Shown: piece after piece, positions 16,890 to 25,659 of the stretch | How the letters are laid out: the number at the start of each line of letters is the position of its first letter | Position numbering within the stretch: the first letter of the stretch is position 1 | Assembly: GCA_902786925.1 (NCBI GenBank) | Contig: CADAEK010000021.1 | Coordinates: 1-47,165 of the forward strand | Direction: 5' to 3' | Length of the DNA stretch: 47,165 bases | Origin: an uncultured Bacteroidales bacterium | GTDB taxonomy: Bacteria; Bacteroidota; Bacteroidia; Bacteroidales; Bacteroidaceae | Notes under the pieces: model-generated | Told to the model about the DNA's origin: nothing | What the model saw: the letters and a program-made list of their open reading frames with translations, nothing else | Database searches by the model: none | Translations under genes and position numbers: made by a program

Positions 16890-18179
16890 TTATTGTGGGA
16901 TTTGGTTGAATGCCTGCTCAAGGTCGGCGATGATGTCGTCGATGTGTTCCACACCGATGGAGAGACGCACTGTATTTGGAGTGATGTGCTGCTCTGCCAG
17001 TTCCTCGGGGCTAAGTTGTGAGTGTGTTGTGGTGTAGGGGTGGATAACCAATGACTTCACGTCTGCTACGTTAGCAAGCAGTGAGAAGATCTTGAGTGAG
17101 TCAATGAACTTCCAGGTGTCTTCCTGTGTGCCGTTGATCTCGAATGTGAAGATGCTGCCGCCGCCATTTGGGAAGTACTTTTGGTAGAGAGCATGGTCAG
17201 GATGAGAGGGCAGGAGTGGGTGGCTCACGCTCTTTACCTTAGGATGCTGGTTCAAGTACTCAACAACTTTCTTTGCGTTGTAGCTGTGACGCTCGATTCG
17301 CAGTGGCAGAGATTCAACACCTTGCAGGAGGATCCATGCGTTGAATGGAGAGATGGTAGCACCGGTGTCACGCAGGATGACGGCACGGATACGAGTGACA
17401 AATGCTGCTGCACCAGCTACGTCTGCAAACACAGCACCGTGGTATGATGGGTCTGGCTTAGCGATGGTTGGGTATTTGTCTGCATTAGCTTTCCAATTGA
17501 ATGTGCCTGCGTCAACAATCACGCCGCCGAGTGAAGAGCCGTGGCCTCCGATGAACTTTGTAGCAGAGTGAACTACGATGTCGGCTCCGTGCTCAATAGG
17601 ACGGAAGATGATTGGAGCGAAGGTGTTGTCAACGATGACTACTACATTGTGCTTGTGAGCAATTTCTGCAATAGCATCAAGGTTGGTCACGTCGCTGTTT
17701 GGGTTGCCGAAGGTCTCGACATACACGGCTTTCGTGTTAGGACGGATAGCAGCCTCCAGTGCAGCGAGGTCGTTCACGTTGATGATGGTGTTGCTAACAC
17801 CCTGAGTGGTGAGTGTATGTGTGATGAGGTTGTAAGAACCACCATACAAGTTGTCTGCTGCCACGATGTGATCGCCGTTCTGTGCGATGTTCTGCAAGGC
17901 ATATGTGATAGCTGCGGCACCTGAAGCTACAGCGAGTCCTGCTACGCCACCTTCGAGAGCTGCTACGCGCTCCTCGAAAACGCTCTGGGTAGTATTGGTC
18001 AGACGGCCATAAATGTTACCTGCGTCACGGAGACCGAAGCGGTCTGCTGCGTGCTGTGAGTTGCGGAACACATAAGAAGTGGTCTGATAAATAGGAACGG
18101 CACGTGAATCGGTTGCTGGATCTGGATTCTCTTGACCTACGTGAAGTGCCAATGTCTCAATGTGAAGTTTCTGTGCCAT
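16890..18179 (-). CDS. metY: O-acetylhomoserine sulfhydrylase / aminocarboxypropyltransferase
   Basis: The 429-residue member of the Cys/Met-metabolism PLP family shows the family start (LHVGQENPDPATDSRAVPIY), NIYGRLTNTTQSVFEERVAALEGG split over adjacent positions, VDNTFAPIIFRPIEHGAD, and the PLP lysine in VVHSATKFIGGHGSS. The length and the SATKFIGGHG pattern fit MetY rather than the shorter MetB or MetC. It forms homocysteine from O-acetylhomoserine and sulfide, so it complements cysK next door in sulfide assimilation. Confidence 0.93.
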   Translation of the reverse strand: MAQKLHIETLALHVGQENPDPATDSRAVPIYQTTSYVFRNSQHAADRFGLRDAGNIYGRLTNTTQSVFEERVAALEGGVAGLAVASGAAAITYALQNIAQNGDHIVAADNLYGGSYNLITHTLTTQGVSNTIINVNDLAALEAAIRPNTKAVYVETFGNPNSDVTNLDAIAEIAHKHNVVVIVDNTFAPIIFRPIEHGADIVVHSATKFIGGHGSSLGGVIVDAGTFNWKANADKYPTIAKPDPSYHGAVFADVAGAAAFVTRIRAVILRDTGATISPFNAWILLQGVESLPLRIERHSYNAKKVVEYLNQHPKVKSVSHPLLPSHPDHALYQKYFPNGGGSIFTFEINGTQEDTWKFIDSLKIFSLLANVADVKSLVIHPYTTTHSQLSPEELAEQHITPNTVRLSIGVEHIDDIIADLEQAFNQIPQ

Positions 18180-18233
18180 AGTTTTATTTGTTTTTTAATT
18201 GTTAATAAATTGCTTTGTTTTTGTTTTACGCTG

Positions 18234-18265
18234 CAAAGTTATGAAGTAAAGAAAGGATGACCAAG
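18234..18265 (-). promoter_or_regulatory. Promoter of metY (-33 TTG, -7 TAACTTTG)
   Basis: On the minus strand CTTGG is followed, after a 20-bp spacer, by TAACTTTG and C, a good Bacteroidetes promoter about 55 bp upstream of the metY start. Confidence 0.65.
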
Positions 18266-18303
18266 AAGAGTTTGATATTATAGAAAATGTTTCTTTATAA
18301 GTT

Positions 18304-18332
18304 TTTGTCTGTAGGAATATCTTACTGACAAA
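18304..18332. promoter_or_regulatory. Dyad-symmetric candidate operator between metY and the sensor kinase
   Basis: TTTGTCTGTA (18304-18313) and TACTGACAAA (18323-18332) are inverted with one mismatch and a 9-bp spacer. The site lies between the two divergent promoters, about 40 bp beyond the metY -33 box and 55 bp before that of the kinase. There is no T-tract, so it is not a terminator. The binding protein is unknown. Confidence 0.4.
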
Positions 18333-18386
18333 CGCTCTATGTGAGGCTATTCGTGTAAAACTTTATAAAAAATCCATTCGTCACTC

Positions 18387-18416
18387 TTTGTGTTTCACCG
18401 AAAATCCCTACCTTTG
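18387..18416 (+). promoter_or_regulatory. Promoter of the double sensor kinase gene
   Basis: TTTG at 18387-18390, an 18-bp spacer and TACCTTTG at 18409-18416 fit the Bacteroidetes consensus on both boxes. The expected start of transcription near 18423 leaves a leader of about 28 nt. Confidence 0.75.
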
Positions 18417-18451
18417 TCCGCATATTTATAGTTATACACATTATAATATAT

Positions 18452-21400
18452 ATGAGAAATTGCTTCGTAGGTATAGCAATAGGGTGTAGCGTGCTGATGG
18501 GATTGTTTTCCTGTGGGCAAATGTCGGAACGCGAGCACTTGGCAGTTGACTCACTCAATACGTTGGCTCATGAGGCAGCATACCGTTCTCTTGATGAAGC
18601 GATGGGGTATGTTGATGAGGTGTTGGGCACTTATGGTGCATCAAACTATACTGATGGCATGCATGAGGCATGGTTGATTCATGGCGATGTGTATGGCATG
18701 AAGATGGACTACGACTCGGCCCGTGTGTGTTACCAAAAGGTGCTGTCAGAGTCCAACAATGATTTGATATGTGGCATGGCGGATGTGGACATGATGTCTG
18801 TGTGCTTGATGCTTTCCTTGAGCAAGGAGTTCTATGATTACCGGAATGATGCCTTGGAACGGTTTACCAATGTGGAAGACGAGTTGGCTGACATGACGGA
18901 ACATCAGGAAAGGCTTTGGAACACAGCGCAGGCGGAATATCATTTTGTGTCGCTAAACTATTTCCTCAAGATGCGTCAGGACGAAGGCATGATGGAAGAG
19001 TACAATTGGCTGGAAGAGCATCAGTCCATGTATGAAGCTGACTCTACGCAATTGGCTGCATTTCTGTTTCTGCGTTCTCTGTTCAGCATGAAAGAGGTGC
19101 CAGATGCAGAGGAGGAAACGCAACGGAACCTCACTCGGCTGCTTTCGTTGGGACGCTCGCATGGATATGATTATTTTGAAGCTTCGGCTCTGAACAGTTT
19201 GGCGAGTGCCATGCTCTCAGGAGCAGAGATGCGTCCTTCGCGCCGTGTGTTTGTTAGTGAGCTGGTGGGAGAGGATGATTATTCAGGATATGAGGAAGAC
19301 TGGGTGTGGTGGTTGGCAGAGAAGGCGCGGCAGAAGGCACATCGTTATGGTAATGCCTTTGCAGAGACGACGGCTTTAGTGACACTTTCGAATTATTACC
19401 TGCAACAGGGCGAAGACAGTCTGGCGCTGGCGCAGATGGAACAGGCGTTGCATCTTATCAATGCTCATCATCGCACAATGTGCGAGCATCTCGGCGAGAA
19501 AAACGTGAAAGCTGATTCTCTCCGTCTGTATGACGAGGATGGAGAATACCTCTCCACGGAGATGCGCTGGATTGCCAATCCTTCCATTGTGGCTGTGCCA
19601 GAATGGATGGCGATGGTGCGTGAGCAACTCAGCGTGGTGTATGGTGCAATGGGGCTCAAGGCAGAATCGGACTATAACCATAATGTCTATTTCGATATTC
19701 TTGACGCTACACGTCAGGACTTGCGTGTGCAGCAAGAGGAAGCTCACCTGAAGCAAGAGGAGCGCACATTGAATCTGCTGCTAGGTGTGCTGGTAGTGAT
19801 GGTTATTGCTGTGGCATGGGGACTTTGGGTCTATAATCGAAGAAGCCGCGAAACCTATCTTCGCAAGGTGTCTCTTTTGCGCAAGGTTATTGAAGTATGT
19901 CAGAGCATGTCGGAAGTACTTTCAAACGGGTTTGAAGATGAAGAGGACCTGATTTCTGCATTGCACAATGTTTCAGACCAGCAAGTGAGACTGCTCTTCC
20001 CGCAAATCAAGGAGCAGGAATGGACGTGTGTGGATATGGAAGGCATGAAAGGATTGGACGGTGAGTTGTTCCGAGTCATGCGTGTTTTCTATGACTGGAT
20101 GTACGAGAAGGGTTTGCAATACCTTCAATTCTCGCAGGAACAGCAGCAAGTGGAGAGCGAGACGTATGGATTGGAGAAGCGTTTGGAAGAGAATAAACGC
20201 CAGTATGTGGAGAAACTTACTTCCATGTCTATTGTGAATGGCATTACTCCTTTCCTAGATCGCGCTCGGCATGAAGTGCAGCGTTTAGAAACAGAGGTCT
20301 CTGCACAAACGAATGTTGTTCAGCAACGTGAACGCATGACCTATCTGAACGAGCTGGTTGAGAAAATCAATGAATACAATGAAGTGTTGGGCCATTGGGT
20401 GAAGATTCGTCAGGGACTTGTAGTGCTCAATATTGAAAACTTTGCCTTGCAGCCTTTGTTCGAAACACTTCGCAAGGGGGCTAAGAGTTTCAGCCTAAAA
20501 GGTGTGAAGCTTACGGTAAATGATACAGCGAGCGTGGTGAAGGCTGATAAGGCTCTTACGCTTTTCATGATGAACACATTGCTTGACAATGCCCGTAAAT
20601 ACACACCTGAAGGTGGGCAAGTGACGCTCCAAGCTACAGAAACCGAAGATTATGTGGAAGTGTCAGTTCGGGATACTGGTTATGGCATGTCGGAAGAGGA
20701 TGTGCAGTTGTTGCTTCACAATAAGGTTTATGCATCAGAGAAGATAGGTGTGGATGGTACCCATGCAGCAGAGGTGAAGCAAAACAAGGGCTTCGGTTTT
20801 GGATTGATGAATTGCAAAGGCATCATTGGAAGGTACCAAAAGACGAATTCAATATTCAGTGTGTGTCACTTTGGCGTGGAGAGTAAACTGGGGCAGGGTA
20901 GCCGCTTCTTCTTCCGTCTGCCGAAGGGAGTGCTCAGGGTGCTGACTTTGTTGCTTCTTTTCATCATGAATATCGGAGTGCAAGCTTCTACTCAATTGGC
21001 ATCGGCGGAGATGTATGTGGATAGTGTTTATGCCTGCAATGTGCGTGGTGACTACGGAGGAGCTGTGCTTTATGCGGATTCTGCGATTCAGCGTCTCAAC
21101 TATGATTTTCGCTTGCAGATGCCACATCAGCACAGCGAGATGCATCTTGAAAGTGGTCCTATGGGTGAACTGGAATGGTGGAAGCTGCATGCCAAGATGA
21201 ATTACGAACTTATTATCCGTTTGCGCAACGAGGTGGCTATCGCGGCTCTTTCGCTTCCACATAATGCCCTATATCGCTATAACTGTGAGGTGCTGACCCG
21301 CCTCTATAAACTGACCAGCACAGATCCAACCCTAGAAGAGTATTGCAACGATATCCGCTTGGCGAACCAAAACAAGAAGACGACAGTCATCCTATTGGGA

Positions 21401-22660
21401 ATGCTGATGGTGCTAGTCCTTATCATCTATTTCTTTCTGCACTATCGAAATAGTTTGCTCTTCATCTTTAATCTGCGGCAATTCATTCAGTTGAACAAGG
21501 CTGTCTTCACAGCTGCAGAACCAGCGCTTCCGGAGGTGTTGCATCGTAGTCTTTCAGATATTAAGTTGGCAGATACTGTGGGTATGCTCATTCCTCAAGA
21601 AGGGGAAGAGGAACCTTTCCGTTGCGGATTTACTGGTGATACTTTAGAGCGTGGTGTGTATGAAGCGATGATGCAGTCGGCATACCGTCAACGTGCCGAA
21701 GTGGTAAGTGATAATGGACATTTCCATGCTTATCCTTTGCAGATGCCTGGTATGGAAGATGAGGCTCCATTGGGAGTTATGGGTGTTCGCTTCAGCAATG
21801 GACATCTTACCGATGAAGAGAAGTTAATCATGAGATTGGTTGTTCAATTCATGAGCATTCATGCCTATTTCTCCCACTATAAGATGGAGGAGATGGGTGA
21901 AATATTGGAGCTGAAGAAGGATGAGCGTTTACGTATGGAGAACGAGCAGCAGAAGGTGTATGTTCGCAACCAAATCATGGACAACAGCCTCTCGACACTC
22001 AAGCACGAAACGATGTATTATCCTCATCGTATCAAGCAGATAGTGGATGCTGCTCTCCAGCAAGAGGGGACTCTTGAATCCAAGACCATTAATGACATCA
22101 ATGAGTTGCTTACATACTATCAAGAGGTGTTTTCCATTCTCAGTTCCTGTGCTAGCAAGCAAGTGGAGCAGGTGCTGTTTAAGCGTACGCTTCTTTCTAG
22201 CCATGATATAGTTCAGTTGGTGGAACGTTCTTTCCGCAGACTTCAAAAACGTGCCGCCTGCAAAACAGCTCTTCGTGTAAGTACTGCAGAGGAATTGCGT
22301 GTGCAAGGTGACAAAATCTTCCTCCAAACTCTTATAGACAATATTGTTTCGCTCTATTTTGAACATCAGTCGGGTGGAGATTTGCTGCTTGACTTTGATG
22401 TTTCAGATGGATTTGCTAAATTTGCATTCACAGACACCGCTTTTCACTACTCTGATGAAGAATTGGCGACTCTGTTCTATGTGGATGGTGTCACTTATGA
22501 TACAAAGACCGATACCCTGCGAGGCACTCAATACCTCGTTTGTCGGCAAATTATTCGCGAACACGATGCCTACGCATCTCGGCGTGGTTGTCGCATCTAT
22601 GTGGAGAATTGTCCAGAGGGGAGAGGAGCGCGTTTCGCTTTTACTCTGCCAGTGGCCTAA
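18452..22660 (+). CDS. Double-headed membrane sensor kinase (two kinase-like modules in tandem)
   Basis: This 1402-residue protein reads as two sensor kinases joined head to tail. Module 1: lipoprotein-like signal ending LFSC (C21), a TPR-like helical periplasmic domain (about 25-430), TM helix 441-461, coiled coil, and a HATPase_c domain with N-box NTLLDNARKYTP (708-719), G1 DTGYGM (741-746) and G2 GFGFGL (780-785). The usual H-box is absent; SIVNGITPF stands in its place and the nearest His-Glu is H607 in ARHEV. Module 2: an internal signal-like TM helix (827-845, ending NIGVQAS), a periplasmic domain of about 130 residues, TM 978-997, a GAF-like region (about 1010-1140), an H-box-like KHETMYYP (H1185) and an ATPase domain that keeps the N-box (TLIDN, 1293-1297) but has lost G1 (DTAFHY) and G2. 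I recall Bacteroidales proteins labelled DUF5112/DUF5113 with this look, unverified. It precedes its response regulator. Confidence 0.82.
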   Translation: MRNCFVGIAIGCSVLMGLFSCGQMSEREHLAVDSLNTLAHEAAYRSLDEAMGYVDEVLGTYGASNYTDGMHEAWLIHGDVYGMKMDYDSARVCYQKVLSESNNDLICGMADVDMMSVCLMLSLSKEFYDYRNDALERFTNVEDELADMTEHQERLWNTAQAEYHFVSLNYFLKMRQDEGMMEEYNWLEEHQSMYEADSTQLAAFLFLRSLFSMKEVPDAEEETQRNLTRLLSLGRSHGYDYFEASALNSLASAMLSGAEMRPSRRVFVSELVGEDDYSGYEEDWVWWLAEKARQKAHRYGNAFAETTALVTLSNYYLQQGEDSLALAQMEQALHLINAHHRTMCEHLGEKNVKADSLRLYDEDGEYLSTEMRWIANPSIVAVPEWMAMVREQLSVVYGAMGLKAESDYNHNVYFDILDATRQDLRVQQEEAHLKQEERTLNLLLGVLVVMVIAVAWGLWVYNRRSRETYLRKVSLLRKVIEVCQSMSEVLSNGFEDEEDLISALHNVSDQQVRLLFPQIKEQEWTCVDMEGMKGLDGELFRVMRVFYDWMYEKGLQYLQFSQEQQQVESETYGLEKRLEENKRQYVEKLTSMSIVNGITPFLDRARHEVQRLETEVSAQTNVVQQRERMTYLNELVEKINEYNEVLGHWVKIRQGLVVLNIENFALQPLFETLRKGAKSFSLKGVKLTVNDTASVVKADKALTLFMMNTLLDNARKYTPEGGQVTLQATETEDYVEVSVRDTGYGMSEEDVQLLLHNKVYASEKIGVDGTHAAEVKQNKGFGFGLMNCKGIIGRYQKTNSIFSVCHFGVESKLGQGSRFFFRLPKGVLRVLTLLLLFIMNIGVQASTQLASAEMYVDSVYACNVRGDYGGAVLYADSAIQRLNYDFRLQMPHQHSEMHLESGPMGELEWWKLHAKMNYELIIRLRNEVAIAALSLPHNALYRYNCEVLTRLYKLTSTDPTLEEYCNDIRLANQNKKTTVILLGMLMVLVLIIYFFLHYRNSLLFIFNLRQFIQLNKAVFTAAEPALPEVLHRSLSDIKLADTVGMLIPQEGEEEPFRCGFTGDTLERGVYEAMMQSAYRQRAEVVSDNGHFHAYPLQMPGMEDEAPLGVMGVRFSNGHLTDEEKLIMRLVVQFMSIHAYFSHYKMEEMGEILELKKDERLRMENEQQKVYVRNQIMDNSLSTLKHETMYYPHRIKQIVDAALQQEGTLESKTINDINELLTYYQEVFSILSSCASKQVEQVLFKRTLLSSHDIVQLVERSFRRLQKRAACKTALRVSTAEELRVQGDKIFLQTLIDNIVSLYFEHQSGGDLLLDFDVSDGFAKFAFTDTAFHYSDEELATLFYVDGVTYDTKTDTLRGTQYLVCRQIIREHDAYASRRGCRIYVENCPEGRGARFAFTLPVA

Positions 22661-22696
22661 GTCAATAGATTATTATTCCAAAGAAAAATAAACGAT

Positions 22697-23416
22697 ATGA
22701 ATCCATTTAAAGTCATCATCGTAGAAGATGTTGCTCTCGAGATGAAGGGCACAAAAGAAATTTTCCGTTCAGAGATTCCCGAAGCGGAGATTGTGGGTAC
22801 AGCCATGAACGAAACTGAGTTGTGGAAATTGATGCGCGATAGTCAGCCGGATTTGGTATTGCTGGACCTTGGCTTGGGCGGTTCCACCACAGCTGGTGTA
22901 GATGTGTGCAAGCAGTTGCGTCGCCGTTATCCTGATGTACATGTGCTTATCTTTACAGGTGAGGTGATGAATGAAAAATTGTGGGTTGACGCACTGGATG
23001 CAGGTACCGATGGCATCATCCTCAAGAGTGGTGAACTTCTTACAAAAGGTGATGTGCAGAGCGTGCTTGATGGCAAGCGTATGGTATTTAATCAGCCTAT
23101 CTTAGAGAAAATTCTACAGCGATTCCGTCAGTCTGTGCTCAGCGATTCTCTGCGTCAGGAAGCTTTCCTTGACTACGATATCGATGAGTACGATGAGCGT
23201 TTCTTGCGTCACTTGGCGTTGGGCTATACGAAGGACATGATTGCAGGGCTCAAAGGTATGCCCTTTGGGGTTAAGTCTATTGAGAAGCGTCAGAATGACC
23301 TTACGAATCGTCTCTTTGGCGACAATCATGGCAGTATCAACGCTACGCGTCTCGTGACGAAAGCAATTGAGTTGCATATCCTTGATATTGCCAATCTGGA
23401 ACCGGACGAGGAGTAG
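22697..23416 (+). CDS. Response regulator with LuxR-like output domain
   Basis: The 239-residue protein starts 36 bp after the kinase gene. Its receiver domain (1-125) has the acidic pair in IIVEDV, the phospho-acceptor D57 in PDLVLLDLGLGG, the conserved Thr in LIFTGE and the Lys in GIILKSGE. The C-terminal part (about 160-235: DERFLRHLALGYTKDMIAG, IEKRQNDLTNRLFG) follows the helix pattern of LuxR/FixJ helix-turn-helix domains but is divergent, so DNA binding is likely rather than certain. It is the obvious partner of the upstream double kinase. Confidence 0.82.
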   Translation: MNPFKVIIVEDVALEMKGTKEIFRSEIPEAEIVGTAMNETELWKLMRDSQPDLVLLDLGLGGSTTAGVDVCKQLRRRYPDVHVLIFTGEVMNEKLWVDALDAGTDGIILKSGELLTKGDVQSVLDGKRMVFNQPILEKILQRFRQSVLSDSLRQEAFLDYDIDEYDERFLRHLALGYTKDMIAGLKGMPFGVKSIEKRQNDLTNRLFGDNHGSINATRLVTKAIELHILDIANLEPDEE

Positions 23417-23460
23417 TTGTCCTTTAGAACCTCATTGCTCGCACTAATTTCAAATCGAAG

Positions 23461-24156
23461 ATGGCATACAAGGACCACATTAGACGTGTCTTGCGTTACT
23501 ACTATTGGGGAGTCGTGATTCTGCTTCTCCTGCTTTTGTTGTCCTCTTGGCTGCTTGGCATTTATGTGGATGGTGTGCAGGGACTGCTTTCACCGCGTGG
23601 CATCCGATGGATGTGTAGCAATATAGTGCCAAACTTTGCTTCCGTTCATTGGGCCAAAATACTTTTGGGAGTGATGGCTGTCGGTGTATTAAATGAGTCG
23701 GGTATCTTCCGTACCCTCCGTGGTCACATCTCGCTGAAGCAACAACGGGCATTGCTCATTACAGGAGGTGTAGTCGTCTTTGTTTTAAGCTTGTTTTCTT
23801 TGCTGCTGTTCTTGCCCAATGCAGTGTTGCTTAGTGCATTCGGAACCTTTAGCCATTCTGCCTTTTCAAAAGGTTTTTATGGGTTAGTGATGGGGCTGGC
23901 GATTTTAATAGGCAATGTGTATGGTGCTACGATGGGGCGTTTTGTAAGTATGCACGACTTTGTGCAGGCTCATGTGGCGATCTTCTCCACGGTGGCCAGT
24001 TATTTCGTTATTGTTTTCTTGGCTAGCCAATTTGTTGGCTGCTTGGAATTCACAGGCATCTTAACGTTGTTGGGTGATGATGGAATGGGACTTCACATCC
24101 TTCAGGAAATCCTTTATCATCTCCCTTTATTGCTTTATATCCTTTTGGCCTTGTAG
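23461..24156 (+). CDS. Polytopic membrane protein, possibly related to the N-terminal part of AbgT transporters
   Basis: A 231-residue protein with about six hydrophobic helices (near 17-35, 63-83, 97-120, 133-157, 170-192, 210-231). The stretch GLLSPRGIRWMCSNIVPNFA followed by LGVMAVGVLNESGIFRTL resembles the start of p-aminobenzoyl-glutamate (AbgT) transporters, but less than half of such a transporter is present. It is 44 bp downstream of the response regulator on the same strand and likely in its operon; a role as effector or accessory sensor of the two-component system is inference. Its last 22 bp overlap the 3' end of nth on the opposite strand. Confidence 0.6.
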   Translation: MAYKDHIRRVLRYYYWGVVILLLLLLLSSWLLGIYVDGVQGLLSPRGIRWMCSNIVPNFASVHWAKILLGVMAVGVLNESGIFRTLRGHISLKQQRALLITGGVVVFVLSLFSLLLFLPNAVLLSAFGTFSHSAFSKGFYGLVMGLAILIGNVYGATMGRFVSMHDFVQAHVAIFSTVASYFVIVFLASQFVGCLEFTGILTLLGDDGMGLHILQEILYHLPLLLYILLAL

Positions 24157-24776
24157 GCGCAGATGTCTTTGATGCCACATTCTTTGCATAGAGGACGTTG
24201 GCTTTTACATACGTAGCGTCCATGCAGAATGAGCCAGTGATGTGCTCTTGGAATATCTTTCTCCGGAATGTGCTTCACTAGTTCTTTCTCTACTGCATAG
24301 GGCGTGGTGGCTCTCTCAGGAACAAGCCCGATGCGGTGACTCACTCTAAATACATGCGTATCTACCGCCATGCGCGCTTCGTTGAATGCAACCGATAGCA
24401 TTACGTTTGCTGTTTTCCGTCCCACGCCAGGTAGTGCAACCAATGCATCGAAGTCGCCTGGTACCTCTCCATTGTGCTCTTTCATCAATTGTTGGGCCAT
24501 CTTTACAAGATGCTCTGCTTTGCTGTTGGGGTAGCTGACGGACTTTACATAGTGCAGCACCTCCTCCTTTGTGGCTTCCGACAGGGAGAGTGGAGTGGGG
24601 AATGCCTCGAATAGAGCTGGAGTCACCATGTTTACTCTTTTGTCCGTGCATTGTGCCGAGAGCATCACTGCGCAAAGCAATTGGAATGGATTCTCATAGT
24701 GCAATTCTGTGTTTGCTTCAGGCATGGTGTCTTGGAAATAAGAGATGAAATGTGTGTATCGTTCTTTCTTTGTCAT
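24135..24776 (-). CDS. nth: Endonuclease III (DNA glycosylase/AP lyase)
   Basis: Start chosen at 24776 because AAAGGAG lies 10 nt before that ATG, a rare clear Shine-Dalgarno in this window; the frame is open 33 bp further up. The 213-residue protein has the helix-hairpin-helix LPGVGRKTANV with catalytic K121, the catalytic D139 in AVDTHVFRV, and a C-terminal [4Fe-4S] loop with spacing C-x6-C-x2-C-x5-C (CKSQRPLCKECGIKDIC). It excises oxidised pyrimidines and cleaves the abasic site. Only a terminator separates it from rpmA, and its 3' end overlaps the convergent membrane-protein gene by 22 bp. Confidence 0.95.
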   Translation of the reverse strand: MTKKERYTHFISYFQDTMPEANTELHYENPFQLLCAVMLSAQCTDKRVNMVTPALFEAFPTPLSLSEATKEEVLHYVKSVSYPNSKAEHLVKMAQQLMKEHNGEVPGDFDALVALPGVGRKTANVMLSVAFNEARMAVDTHVFRVSHRIGLVPERATTPYAVEKELVKHIPEKDIPRAHHWLILHGRYVCKSQRPLCKECGIKDICAYKAKRI

Positions 24777-24801
24777 TGTAAAATTCTCCTTTGCTAAAAA
24801 A

Positions 24802-24832
24802 AAGGGCAATAGCCTTATTGGCCATTGCCCTT
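24802..24832 (-). terminator. Terminator after rpmA
   Basis: On the minus strand AAGGGCAATGGCC and GGCTATTGCCCTT form a 13-bp stem (one G-T or A-C type mismatch) with a 5-nt loop, followed by at least seven T. The nth Shine-Dalgarno (24787-24793) begins about 2 nt past the T-run. Confidence 0.85.
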
Positions 24833-24856
24833 CACTTTCTGCTTGTTCAAAAGTAG

Positions 24857-25123
24857 TTAAGCCTCAGCAGCTACAGGCTCGATAGATACTGTGCTGCGGT
24901 TCTCGCGACCACGCTTGAACACAACTACACCGTCTGTCAATGCATAGAGAGTGTCGTCCTTGCCAATACCTACATTCTTGCCTGGGTGATGCTTGGTGCC
25001 ACGCTGGCGAACGATAATGTTGCCTGCCTTTACAACCTCACCACCGAAGTGCTTCAAACCGAGTCGTTTTGAGTGTGACTCACGGCCGTTCTTAGAACTA
25101 CCTACACCTTTTTTATGTGCCAT
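24857..25123 (-). CDS. rpmA: 50S ribosomal protein L27
   Basis: An 88-residue protein with the L27 pattern [40 protein letters not shown] and [20 protein letters not shown]. It begins directly MAHKKG without the cleaved N-terminal extension found in Firmicutes. L27 reaches the peptidyl-transferase centre of the 50S subunit. It follows rplU after 53 bp, the standard rplU-rpmA pair. Confidence 0.98.
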   Translation of the reverse strand: MAHKKGVGSSKNGRESHSKRLGLKHFGGEVVKAGNIIVRQRGTKHHPGKNVGIGKDDTLYALTDGVVVFKRGRENRSTVSIEPVAAEA

Positions 25124-25176
25124 GTTGAAAAACTGTCTTAATTGGGTTGATAAATTTGTTTTGTTGATGGAATAGC

Positions 25177-25494
25177 TTATGCTACCACTGACTTGATGAG
25201 AACCTGAGTGAACTGTTCACGATGACCTCTCAGTTTGCGATAGCCTTTGCGACGACGCTTGTGGAAAACAAGCACCTTGTCACCCTTGATGAGTGGAACA
25301 ACTACTTCAAGCACCACTTTGGCACCTTCCACAGTAGGAGTACCTACTTTTACTTCACCGTCGTTGTCAACCAACAACACTTTCTCAATCTCAACAGTTG
25401 CGCCGGTCTCCACATTCTGCATGTGGTGAACGTAGAGCTTCTTGCCCTCTTCAACCTTGAACTGCTGACCCTGAATTTCTGCAATTACGTACAT
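25177..25494 (-). CDS. rplU: 50S ribosomal protein L21
   Basis: A 105-residue protein with the L21 pattern [40 protein letters not shown] and the basic C-terminal loop [19 protein letters not shown] that binds 23S rRNA domain VI. It is the first gene of the rplU-rpmA operon, about 80 bp downstream of a strong promoter. Confidence 0.98.
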   Translation of the reverse strand: MYVIAEIQGQQFKVEEGKKLYVHHMQNVETGATVEIEKVLLVDNDGEVKVGTPTVEGAKVVLEVVVPLIKGDKVLVFHKRRRKGYRKLRGHREQFTQVLIKSVVA

Positions 25495-25579
25495 TTGTTT
25501 TTGAATTGTTTAGGGTTCCATCGGTAGGCGGAGCGCATTTGTACCCACTTTTACGAGCCTTTCCGACATAAATCGGCTG

Positions 25580-25611
25580 CAAAGATACGGCTTTCTTCTC
25601 TGTCGACCAAA
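25580..25611 (-). promoter_or_regulatory. Promoter of rplU-rpmA
   Basis: On the minus strand TTTG, a 20-bp spacer and TATCTTTG followed by C: a textbook Bacteroidetes promoter, as expected for a ribosomal protein operon. Confidence 0.8.
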
Positions 25612-25659
25612 CTTTTAAGGACTTTTTTGTTGTAGTTTTTCTTCTGTGGGCATATCGTG

